DNA from: Pseudanabaena cinerea FACHB-1277
GTDB taxonomy: Bacteria; Cyanobacteriota; Cyanobacteriia; Pseudanabaenales; Pseudanabaenaceae
Direction: 5' to 3'
Assembly: GCF_014696345.1 (NCBI RefSeq)
Contig: NZ_JACJPY010000024.1
Span: 1 to 53,948 of the forward strand
Length of the DNA stretch: 53,948 bases
This document shows positions 15,281 through 23,800 of this stretch, piece after piece (position 1 is the first letter of the stretch; each line of letters starts with the position of its first letter). The notes beneath the pieces are model-generated. The model worked only from the letters and a program-made list of their open reading frames with translations, was not told the origin of the DNA and ran no database searches. A program made the position numbers and the translations under genes.

Positions 15281-17995
15281 ATGCCTAAGCATAGCCAAAA
15301 AGGTAGTCATCGGTCTTCATTCTATCGATTGATAGCAGCATCACTAGGTGTGGCGGGGGTATCGTCTTTACTGCTTCCTTACTTAGCGATCGCGCAGACC
15401 GTTCCCCCCACTCCCGCCAATACGCTCATCCAAAACAGAGCATCAGGAACTTACGAAGATCCCAATAATCCTGGTGTACCCATCACCACCACCTCCAACA
15501 CTGTTGATGTTACCGTGGCTGAGGTTGCAGGTATCACCAATACGCCTGCGGGGATTATTGATACCAACGGCGGTAGTATTTCCACCAATGATGTCATTAA
15601 TTTTGACTTCTTAGTTACTAATACAGGTAATGCTCCTAGTCATATCTTTTTCCCATCAATAGCAGCTATTACTGCGGTTGCCGATGCCGTCAATGGTCTG
15701 GATGAGGCAGGTTTGCAATATCAGCTTGACCTTAATAACGATGGTGACTTTGATGATGCCAACGAAACCCTGCGGAGTACTGCGTTTGATACTGCAACCA
15801 TTACTCCCACTACTCCCATTGCCTCAGGTGCATCAGTAAGGGTTAGAGTCGTTGGTACAGTCACAGCCACAGGTGCTGGTGATGCAGTTAATGTCCGCTA
15901 TGGCGATACAGGTGCTAACGATAATAGTGCTGGCACACAAAACCAACCCGACACTGGTACTGAGCCACCTGCGGCGGCTGGTGGTGACACTCCCACTGGT
16001 GCTAACGAAGTGCGTACCGTCAACTTTGATGATCCTGCTGTTGCAGGTACTGACTTGCCCGTTAACGGTGTCCGCGAAGCTTCGGCGTTCCAAGGTGGCA
16101 CAGTTGCAACCGCAATTCGCAATATTGCCCTATCAACTGTCCTCAAAGCTAGAGTTGCCTATGATCCAGTTACTCCTGCAACTGTAACAGATGACCTCTT
16201 AACTTATCGCCTCGATCTGCGCGTTGCTGACTTATCCCCTAATCCCTCCATCTATACGACGACAGCACTCGAAGGCACAACTATTCGTCTTATCGATGGT
16301 GGACCAGAAGCAGATGCTACCCGCATCTTGATCTCTGATGTTATCCCTACAGGTACAGTTATTGACCATACCTTTGATGCAGCCCTAAACCTACCTGCGA
16401 ACTGGCAAGCGGTTTACCAATACGGGGCGGCAACCTTACCAACTACTACGGTTCCTGTGGTCAGCACAGCAGCAGGAGCTTTACCCGCAGCAGTTTGGTC
16501 TACCACCGCACCAACGGCTGGCACGGCTGCAACTGTTCGCCGTGTTGGTTACATCTTTACTGGTACTTTACCCACAGGCTTTAGAACTGACCTAGTGACA
16601 AATGCCTTCCGTATCCGCGTCCGTACCTCTGGCTTGCCTGCTGAAGGTGGTGTGATCAATAACATTGCTCAGGTCTTTGGTGAAACCGTTGGCGATGCGA
16701 CTAATCGCGTAGTCTATGACGAGTCGGGCGACCAAAACCCCAACAACTTTGAAGGTGCTGTGCCACCTGCGGTTGAAGGTACATTGTTTAACCCCACAAC
16801 CGATACGGGCTTAGCTAACCCAGGGGTGCAGGATACTGACGGCGCTAACAATAACAGTGGTTCGGGGCCTGCTGGTGAGGTTAACATCTTCCCCATTGTG
16901 CCTCCAGGCAGCATCCTCAATGGACCAAATAATGTCCCTGGGGCGATCGGGATTAACAACAATCAGGATGACTTTACCAACCGCTCTGCTGCCCTACCTG
17001 CGGCAAACTCGGTACCTGGTACAACTTACGACCCTGATCCAATTGTCTTTAACAACACTTTCCAAAACCCACCTAGCAACACCACTCGTTTAGACACAGT
17101 GCGTCTGTTGCCATTGCCTCCTGATAATGCTTCTATTCCAACTACAGTTGTAGGTTCTACACAGCCTGCTGCGGATATTCCTGATGGTACTCGCGTAACG
17201 ATTACCTTTGGTACACAGGTGGCTGCTTACGATTATGCAGGTGGTGTTTATACCTTTGTGCCTGCGGCAAGCTCAGGCTTACCACCTGGTTCTCAGTCCA
17301 TTTTGCTTGACAACGTGCTGCCAGGGGTGCTGAACAATTACACTGTTTCCCTCAATCTACCTGGTGGCACTGCATTGTCAGCCGATCGCTTCGCAAATAG
17401 TGGCAACGACCCAACCCGTGCAGGTTTCAATGTGCCAATCGTTGCTTTTGTAGATAACGACAACAACGGCGCATTTCTGGCTGCCAATGACCCGATCTTT
17501 AACATCACCATTGATCGCGGCTATACAGGTTATGTCAGACTTCGCAAGCGGTCACAGGTCTTACAAGGTACTAACCCACGCCCCGTTACACCTGCGTCAA
17601 ATGGCAGTCTTGATACAACGCCCAAGACTGCCGAACCTGGTAACGTGATCCGTTATGTGATTGATTACGTCAACTTCTCGTTGCCTCTGACGGCGGCAAG
17701 TACGGGTAGTGTGATTTTGGATGCTGCCAATTTGGTAATCACCGAAAATGGCGCACTAGCACCTAACAACTGGGGTGCGGTATCCGTCCACTTCTCCAAT
17801 GCAACTGTTGAAGGTGGTTTTGCCCAAACAACTTTCGCGACTCAAGGTTCGATCACCTATGATGGTGCGGCAATCCCTGATCCTTTAACAGGTGCTACGG
17901 TTGGCATCTATGTAAACAATGTGGGTACGATCTCACCTGCGGCCGACCCTGCGATTTTCCAAGGTCAATTCCGTTTCCACCGTCGTGTTAACTAA
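15281..17995 (+). CDS. Secreted beta-sandwich repeat protein, first gene of the surface cluster
   Basis: The 904-aa protein has a Sec signal peptide (about residues 1-38, hydrophobic core AASLGVAGVSSLLLPYLAIA with an AIAQ cut). The mature part is Thr, Ala, Asn, Asp and Pro rich, has no cysteine, and is built of Ig-like beta segments such as NVIRYVIDYVNFS near the C-terminus, related to DUF11. Two acidic DxDxDG-like loops (LNNDGDFDDANE at about 151-162, and VDNDNNG near residue 728) could bind calcium. The last strand, GQFRFHRRVN, resembles the ends of the 193-aa and 1604-aa neighbours. It probably forms an extracellular or surface structure; its exact role is unknown. Confidence 0.8.
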   Translation: MPKHSQKGSHRSSFYRLIAASLGVAGVSSLLLPYLAIAQTVPPTPANTLIQNRASGTYEDPNNPGVPITTTSNTVDVTVAEVAGITNTPAGIIDTNGGSISTNDVINFDFLVTNTGNAPSHIFFPSIAAITAVADAVNGLDEAGLQYQLDLNNDGDFDDANETLRSTAFDTATITPTTPIASGASVRVRVVGTVTATGAGDAVNVRYGDTGANDNSAGTQNQPDTGTEPPAAAGGDTPTGANEVRTVNFDDPAVAGTDLPVNGVREASAFQGGTVATAIRNIALSTVLKARVAYDPVTPATVTDDLLTYRLDLRVADLSPNPSIYTTTALEGTTIRLIDGGPEADATRILISDVIPTGTVIDHTFDAALNLPANWQAVYQYGAATLPTTTVPVVSTAAGALPAAVWSTTAPTAGTAATVRRVGYIFTGTLPTGFRTDLVTNAFRIRVRTSGLPAEGGVINNIAQVFGETVGDATNRVVYDESGDQNPNNFEGAVPPAVEGTLFNPTTDTGLANPGVQDTDGANNNSGSGPAGEVNIFPIVPPGSILNGPNNVPGAIGINNNQDDFTNRSAALPAANSVPGTTYDPDPIVFNNTFQNPPSNTTRLDTVRLLPLPPDNASIPTTVVGSTQPAADIPDGTRVTITFGTQVAAYDYAGGVYTFVPAASSGLPPGSQSILLDNVLPGVLNNYTVSLNLPGGTALSADRFANSGNDPTRAGFNVPIVAFVDNDNNGAFLAANDPIFNITIDRGYTGYVRLRKRSQVLQGTNPRPVTPASNGSLDTTPKTAEPGNVIRYVIDYVNFSLPLTAASTGSVILDAANLVITENGALAPNNWGAVSVHFSNATVEGGFAQTTFATQGSITYDGAAIPDPLTGATVGIYVNNVGTISPAADPAIFQGQFRFHRRVN

Positions 17996-18008
17996 TTGAT
18001 GTTATAGA

Positions 18009-18041
18009 GATTTTGATGTTGCCGTAGGCAACATCAAAATC
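18009..18041 (+). terminator. Intergenic 15-bp perfect hairpin, likely attenuator or mRNA-stabilising stem
   Basis: GATTTTGATGTTGCC (18009-18023) pairs perfectly with GGCAACATCAAAATC (18027-18041) around a GTA loop. The following bases TTCCTGTTTTT form only a broken U tract, so termination would be partial. It separates the abundant-looking first gene from the rest of the cluster. Confidence 0.7.
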
Positions 18042-18071
18042 TTCCTGTTTTTCTGAATTTAGGAATAGATT

Positions 18072-18653
18072 ATGAAGAAATTACTGTTCGGCTCCTTGAG
18101 CCTAGTCGCTACGTTGGTGGTTTTACCGATCGCTTCGATCAATATGCTGCCAGCGATCGCCAATAGCTCCTTTGGTAATCAGCAACAAAACAATTTGCGG
18201 GTTGCCCAAACACAGCAGCAGCCTGTGGCACTTTTATTGTCGGCAGAGATCAAAAAATTGAGCCGTGACGAAAATGGCAATCAGAAGATCTCATGGAATC
18301 AATTGCCTCCTCAAGTGGTTCCTGGCAGCATTTTGCGCTATACAGTCACGGCGGAAAATAACACCAGTCGCAATATGCGGAATCTGGCAGTAACGCAGCC
18401 CATACCTGATGGCATGGTGTACATTATGCAGTCGGCAACTAAGGCGAGTGCAACTAATTCCAGCGTTGACTTTAGTATCGATGGCGGTAAGAGCTTTAGT
18501 CCTCAGCCTGTGATTAAAGTGCGCGGTCGTGATGGCAAGGTTGAAGAGCGCCCAGCACCAACCGATGCCTACACCCATGTACGTTGGAACTTTGGCGAAA
18601 CCTTACCTGCGAATTCGCGAGTACAAGTTTCCTATCAAGTGCGAGTTAAGTAA
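18072..18653 (+). CDS. Small secreted DUF11-domain protein
   Basis: The 193-aa protein has a signal peptide (about residues 1-31, with a LPAIANS end) and one DUF11-type beta sandwich. It includes the typical GSILRYTVTAENNT strand, the AVTQPIPDGMVYI turn and the closing THVRWNFGETLPANSRVQVS strand. The C-terminus YQVRVK is nearly the same as that of the 1604-aa protein (FKVRVK). Single-domain size suggests a subunit or cap of a larger assembly. It follows the hairpin at 18009-18041 and lies 47 bases before the next gene, so it belongs to the same operon. Function is inferred from the cluster only. Confidence 0.82.
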   Translation: MKKLLFGSLSLVATLVVLPIASINMLPAIANSSFGNQQQNNLRVAQTQQQPVALLLSAEIKKLSRDENGNQKISWNQLPPQVVPGSILRYTVTAENNTSRNMRNLAVTQPIPDGMVYIMQSATKASATNSSVDFSIDGGKSFSPQPVIKVRGRDGKVEERPAPTDAYTHVRWNFGETLPANSRVQVSYQVRVK

Positions 18654-18700
18654 TTTGAAGTCTCCTCAAGGCTTCTATTTGGATATTTTGTAGGGATTTG

Positions 18701-20335
18701 ATGAATAAGCGATCGCTCAAAAAAACATTACAGCGCTGGAGCTTCCGCTTCTGCGTATGGTGTTGCAGCTTTCTAGTTTGCATCAGCTTAGCTAATAGTG
18801 ATGTTTTAGGGCAGGCGCGAACCTTTGAATTGCGAAATCAAGGGCGAGGTTCTTACAATGCCCCTGGTTCAACCACTGGTACGACCGTGCCAGTGAATGC
18901 AGCTTCAGAGATTAATAGAATCAATGGCGATCGCCTCATCGATCCTTTAGGACAAATTTTGGACTGTGCTGGCGGCGAATTTCCTGATTACACAGGCTTT
19001 TCGGTGGGAGTGTATGAGCCTGTGGTGGCAATGGGGGATGGCGAAGCATTGATGGCATCAGTCGATAGCCAAACTCAAAAGAGCAAAGCGATTATTTCTA
19101 ATTCCTCCAAGATTGCTCCAGACCCTAGAATTGCCCAAACTATACAGGTGGGCGAAGTGGGGGCATTGGTGGATCTGACTCCCACTAATCCGCCAAGTGT
19201 TGGACCACCTGAGGGTATCCCCCCCAATGTCTTTAACCGCAACCCTTACTTCATTACCAATGAGCCTGTCAATGGCAGGCGTGGGGTTTACAACTTTTTG
19301 TTTGACGTAAATAAGGGGCAGACTACACCAGGGCGTACCTATATTTTGTTGGTGAATGCGCCCACCAGTTTAGGTGTGGCACAGAGACGAGTGCAGTTAA
19401 AAATTGAAACTTTAACTGCTGATGGTGTACTTTCCTATTCGGCGGCGGCTTTAGATGGTCGCCCCATCGGGGCGGATGGCGTATTTGTGGCGGAGGGTTC
19501 AGTACTGGTTAAAAATGCTGAAAATATTCCCCTATCGTTGATTGCGTTGCAATTGAACGCGGCGATGTGTGAATCGCAGGAAATACAAATTATTAAAACG
19601 GGCGATCGCGCTGCCGCCGAACCAGGGGATATTGCTTCCTATCGTTTATCAATTAAGAATCTTACCAAGGCAACCCTCAGTAACCCCAAGATTGCCGACA
19701 CCTTGCCCCTTGGATTTAACTATGTGCCGAATTCGGCGATCGCCTCTTTTCGCGGTAGTAATGTTTCTGTATTAACAACGGAAAATGGCAGAAATCTCAG
19801 TTTTGCAATCCAGACTGAGATGCCAGTGGGCAATGATGAAATTCAACTTGCCTATGCGGTGGCAATTACCCCCGATGCCGTCAGAGGTTCGGGGCGCAAT
19901 GCGGCGATCGCTTCAGCCTCGCGCAGTGACAATAAAAGCATCGTGCGCGATGGACCTGCCATTTTTACAATGCGAATCCGCCCAGGCATCGTGACTGACT
20001 GCGCCACTTTAATCGGGCGCGTATTTGTGGATAAGAACTTTGATGGGGAACAACAAAATGGCGAACCAGGTGTACCGAACGCAGTGATCTTTATGGATGA
20101 CGGCAATCGCATTGTCACCGATGCCAATGGTGTTTATTCCATGGCAAACGTGATTCCTGGGGCGAGAACTCTAGCGCTAGATATTAGTTCTCTGCCTGGT
20201 TACACCCTTGCACCAAATCTATATTTCATTGAGCGCAATAGCCAATCGCGACTAGTGCGCCTCTCACCAGGGGGCTTGGCTAGGGCTAACTTTGGGGTGA
20301 CACCTGCATTTAAGGGTGCGGGAGAGCAGAAATGA
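18701..20335 (+). CDS. Secreted protein with DUF11 and SdrD_B/Cna_B-like domains
   Basis: The 544-aa protein begins with a basic, Cys-rich signal segment (about residues 1-38, FCVWCCSFLVCISLANSDVLG). The first 290 residues form an unassigned beta-rich region. A DUF11 domain follows (about residues 295-410: KTGDRAAAEPGDIASYRLSI, IADTLPLGFNYVPNS). The C-terminal part has an SdrD_B or Cna_B-like prealbumin fold (IGRVFVDKNFDGEQQNGEPG, then TDANGVYSMANVIPG). Such Gly-Asp-Asn loops bind calcium in Gram-positive adhesins. I chose ATG 18701 over TTG 18698 because of AGGGA just upstream. Its TGA overlaps the ATG at 20332 (ATGA), indicating translational coupling to the outer-membrane gene. Confidence 0.82.
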   Translation: MNKRSLKKTLQRWSFRFCVWCCSFLVCISLANSDVLGQARTFELRNQGRGSYNAPGSTTGTTVPVNAASEINRINGDRLIDPLGQILDCAGGEFPDYTGFSVGVYEPVVAMGDGEALMASVDSQTQKSKAIISNSSKIAPDPRIAQTIQVGEVGALVDLTPTNPPSVGPPEGIPPNVFNRNPYFITNEPVNGRRGVYNFLFDVNKGQTTPGRTYILLVNAPTSLGVAQRRVQLKIETLTADGVLSYSAAALDGRPIGADGVFVAEGSVLVKNAENIPLSLIALQLNAAMCESQEIQIIKTGDRAAAEPGDIASYRLSIKNLTKATLSNPKIADTLPLGFNYVPNSAIASFRGSNVSVLTTENGRNLSFAIQTEMPVGNDEIQLAYAVAITPDAVRGSGRNAAIASASRSDNKSIVRDGPAIFTMRIRPGIVTDCATLIGRVFVDKNFDGEQQNGEPGVPNAVIFMDDGNRIVTDANGVYSMANVIPGARTLALDISSLPGYTLAPNLYFIERNSQSRLVRLSPGGLARANFGVTPAFKGAGEQK

Positions 20336-20865
20336 AACCAATGACTATAAAAGGAAAAGGAAAAGGAAAAGGGAAAAAGGAAAAAGGAAATAGCTGTTGG
20401 CTGTTGGCTATTAGCTGTTGGCTGTTGGCTAATCAACCATTAAATTTCCATCTCAAATTTGGGATGTTTAAAACCATCGGTTTATTAGCGATCGCTGTGA
20501 TTTTTCTGGTAACTGATACTGGCTCAGGGGCGATCGCCAATGATTTAAGTGATTTAAGCGCTCGGACTAATCCAACCCCTGAGCAGACCCCCTCACCAAT
20601 ATCAAACCCAGAGCCAACAGCCAACAGCCAACAGCTAATAGCCAACAGCCAACAACCAACAGCCAACAGCCAACAACCAACAGCCAACAGCCAACAGCCA
20701 ACAGCCAACAGCCAACAGCCAACAGCCAATCCCCAATCCCCAATCCCCAATCCCCAATCCCCAATCCCCAATCCCCAATCCCCAATCCCCAATCCCCAAT
20801 CCCCAATCCCCAAATTTCCATCCTCTCCCCCAGCATGGACACCCTCAGCGATGTCCCTGGGGTGA
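20332..20865 (+). CDS. Signal-peptide part of the outer-membrane gene, out of frame with its body
   Basis: This 177-aa frame starts with an ATGA overlap on the previous gene, or more naturally at the internal ATG 20464. From 20464 it encodes a Sec signal peptide ([19 protein letters not shown], ending near SGAIA). Then come repeats of TANSQQP and PQSPIPN encoded by heptamer arrays, and it ends 17 codons after the repeats in a foreign-looking tail. The real body lies in another frame, open from 20583 to 25943. The two frames therefore overlap across both arrays, and a net change of +1 or -2 heptamers would join them. I read this as the 5' part of one gene in an off-frame state; an assembly error in the repeats is the main alternative. 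Confidence 0.7.
   Translation: MKPMTIKGKGKGKGKKEKGNSCWLLAISCWLLANQPLNFHLKFGMFKTIGLLAIAVIFLVTDTGSGAIANDLSDLSARTNPTPEQTPSPISNPEPTANSQQLIANSQQPTANSQQPTANSQQPTANSQQPTANPQSPIPNPQSPIPNPQSPIPNPQSPIPKFPSSPPAWTPSAMSLG
20349..20390 (+). repeat. Purine tract of GGAAAA(A) units
   Basis: The tract consists of several AAAAGG units followed by two 7-base GGAAAAA units. It lies just after the stop of the preceding gene and encodes the [13 protein letters not shown] stretch of the optional N-terminal extension. The complementary motif TTTTTCC recurs at the start of the gene at 25940. Confidence 0.75.
20395..20654. repeat. Perfect 36-bp inverted repeat flanking the signal-peptide start
   Basis: The left arm 20395-20430 (GCTGTTG-type units) is an exact reverse complement of 20619-20654. 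This includes the variant unit CTAATAG of the right arm, which appears as CTATTAG in the left. The 188-base spacer contains the ATG at 20464 and the whole signal-peptide coding sequence. Confidence 0.9.
20614..20725 (+). repeat. STRR-type heptanucleotide array CCAACAG x16
   Basis: Sixteen consecutive 7-base units occur: thirteen CCAACAG, two CCAACAA (20649, 20670) and one CTAATAG (20635). The unit is a rotation of CAACAGC, one base from CAACAGT, which I recall as the STRR3 consensus. Three units make 21 bases, so the array codes for the same peptide repeat (TANSQQP) in any frame. The variant unit has stops only in the third, unused frame. Confidence 0.95.
20731..20807 (+). repeat. STRR1-type heptanucleotide array CCCCAAT x11
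   Basis: Eleven perfect CCCCAAT units are followed by a partial CCCCAA. The array adjoins the CCAACAG array directly and encodes PQSPIPN repeats in any frame. Unit identity is complete, which favours recent slippage. This is the most likely place for the frame switch of the outer-membrane gene. Confidence 0.96.
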
Positions 20866-23800
20866 CTGTGATCTTGCGACTGCCCCTTGGTTCTGAGTCT
20901 GAATTATCGGTAAATGGACGCAAGGTCAATAGCAATGCCATTGGACGTACTGATGCCGACAGCACCGCCAAAACCGTCACCCAAACTTGGTATGGTGTGA
21001 TTTTGGATGAAGGCGAAAATATTATTACAGCCAAAATTGTTGGCGGTGAGGCGATCGCCACAACTAGGGTAAAACTGCGGGGAGCCGCCACCCAATTACA
21101 AATTAGTACCTTAGAAACGCGCATTCCTGCCGATGGGCGCAGCACTGCCACGGTGCAGGGTTTACTGCTTGATGAAAAGGGCGATCGCTCTAACCGCAGT
21201 GCCATGATTACCCTTACCGCCAGCGATGGCGACTTTATTGGCGCGGATGCCCAAGCCGATCAACCAGGGTTTCAGGTGGAGGCTAGGGAAGGGCAGTTTT
21301 CGGCATTGCTCAAAGCCAGTCTCAATTCGGGCTATGCCAGAATTCGCGCCAACACCAGATTTAACAATCGGGAGGCGGAAGCCTTCACCCAATTACAGTT
21401 TGAAACGAATTTGCGCCCTTCCATCGTCACGGGGGTGGTGGATGTACGCATTGGCGCGAGGGGAACCGACTACTATCGCAGTTTCCGCGATTTCTTACCC
21501 AGCGATCACAATAATTCTACTAATGTCGATTTTTACGCCGCCGCCTTTGGTACTGGGCGCGTGGGGGAATGGCTAGTCACGGGGGCATTCAATACTCGCC
21601 GCACCCTCAATGAAGATTGTGAAGGTCGCAGCCGTCTATTTCGGGATATGCAGTTCTGTCAGCAAATCTATCCCACCTATGGCGACAGTTCCACTTACAC
21701 CACCGAAACCCCATCCTTAACCAGCGTCTTCCTAAGAGCCGAGCGCACTTCACCTGTTCCCAATGCTGGCACTGATTTCCTAATGTGGGGCGATTTCCGT
21801 ACCCCCGAATTTACGAGTCGATCGCAGGAATATACTGGTTTCACCCGTCAGTTAAACGGCTTGAAACTGAACTATAACATCGGCGATTTACAGGCAACAG
21901 GCTTCTATAGCAACAATACCAAGGGTTTTCAAAGGGATATTATTCCCCCCGATGGCACAAGTGGTTTCTATTTCCTATCGCGCCGATTGGTGACTCCTGG
22001 CAGTGAAAATATATTTATTGAATGGGAAGAGCTATTGCGCCCAGGCACAATCGTACGGCGGGAGCAGTTGGAGCGCAGCAAAGACTATGAAATTGATTAC
22101 GATCGCGGCTCTCTGCAATTCCGTCAACCGATTTTCCAGACAGATATTGGCAGCAACGGCGAAACCCTCGTGCGGAGGATTATCACCTCCTACGAATACG
22201 ACAATGAGAATGGCTCCAATAATAGCGTTTATGGCGGACAACTGCGTTATCACTTCCATCGCCATGCCGAAACTCCCAGTTGGCTGGGCATGAATTATTA
22301 CAAGGAGGATCAAGGTGCGCGGAATTTTCAACTCTATGGTGCAAATGCGTTGTTTTCCTTCGGGCGCAATACCTATCTCATTGGTGAATATGCGCGATCG
22401 GAAAACCAAGCTACGAATTTATTAGCCCCCGTTTCAGGTTCGGCTTTGCGCTTTGAGGGCATGGCAGAGATCGCCCAAGGCATTATTGCTAGAGGTTTCT
22501 ATCGCCAAACCGATACGGGCTTTGTAAATAATGCCACCATTAGTTTTACCCCTGGACAGACTCGCTATGGCTTGAGTGTCGATGCCAAATTGACCGATTC
22601 CACCACCCTCCGCGCCGCCTACGATCGCGAAGAAAATCGCGGTGTTGCCCCCCAGCCCTTCACCCTCAGAAGTTTTCTCGATCTCAATCCCCAATCTGCG
22701 CCTGGCACACCCGTTGACAATCGCCTCAGCACCTTTAGTTTTGGCTTGATCCAAAAGCTAGGCTTTGCCACTGCCGAACTAGATTTGTTAATGCGCGATC
22801 GCCAAGATTTCTTAAATACTTCCCTCACCAGCAACTCCACCCAATTGCGATCACGGCTGACCATGCCCTTGGCGAACAATCTCAAATTCATAGCCCTCAA
22901 CGAAACTAGCCTCTCCAATAACTCCGATTCGATCCTGCCCGATCGCACTGCCTTAGCCTTAGATTGGCAAGTGATCGAAGGCATCAGCTTTAGATTGGGG
23001 CAGCAGTGGTTTAGTAGTGGCGTGCTGGCTGGCAGTAACTTCACTACCGCCGAAGTCGTGGGGGATTACAAACTTACACCCGACACCACTGTATCAGGTC
23101 GCTATTCCATTGTCGGCGGCGCGAATACCACCACCACCCAAGGGGCGATTGGCTTAAATCATCGATGGGCGATCGCCCCAGGGTTAAGATTAAGCCTGGG
23201 TTACGAAAGGATTTTTGGCGATAATCAGGTCAACAATGCCGCCGCCCGTCAAGTGCTGCAACCCCTGACCACTGGCACAAACACCGCTAACCTAGCGTTG
23301 CAAAGTGGCGATAATTACAATATTGGACTGGAATATAGCGATAATCCAGACTTTAAAGCCAGCGCCCGCTATGAATTTCGCAACTCTAGCGCAGGTGCGA
23401 ACACGGTGCTGAGCGCCTCTGCCTTGGGCAAAATTAGCCCAGCTCTCACTGCCCTCTTCCGTTATCAGCGATCGGGCGTTGCCAATCAAACCATCAATAA
23501 TTTTGGCGACACCTCTAGCATCAGGTTGGGACTGGCATATCGCGATCCCCATAATGATTCTCTGAATGCCTTGCTACGCTACGAATATCGGCAAAACCCT
23601 AGCACCATTCCCAACAGCTTAATTAGTGGCTTTGGTTCAGGCTCGGAAGAATCAGTATTTGCCATCGAAGCCATCTATGCCCCCACTTGGCAATGGGAAT
23701 TTTATGGCAAATATGCCCTTCGCAATAGCACAGCTTACATAGCCCAAAACTTTGTGGGTACATCGGTGATCAACTTGGCACAGCTACGGGCCACCTATCG

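Noticed and set aside
20433-21205. Long minus-strand open frames across the heptamer arrays (GIGDWGL and LLAVGCW repeats)
   Set aside because: They are the complement of a repeat whose 7-base period is stop-free on both strands. They lack start signals and protein-like composition outside the repeat.
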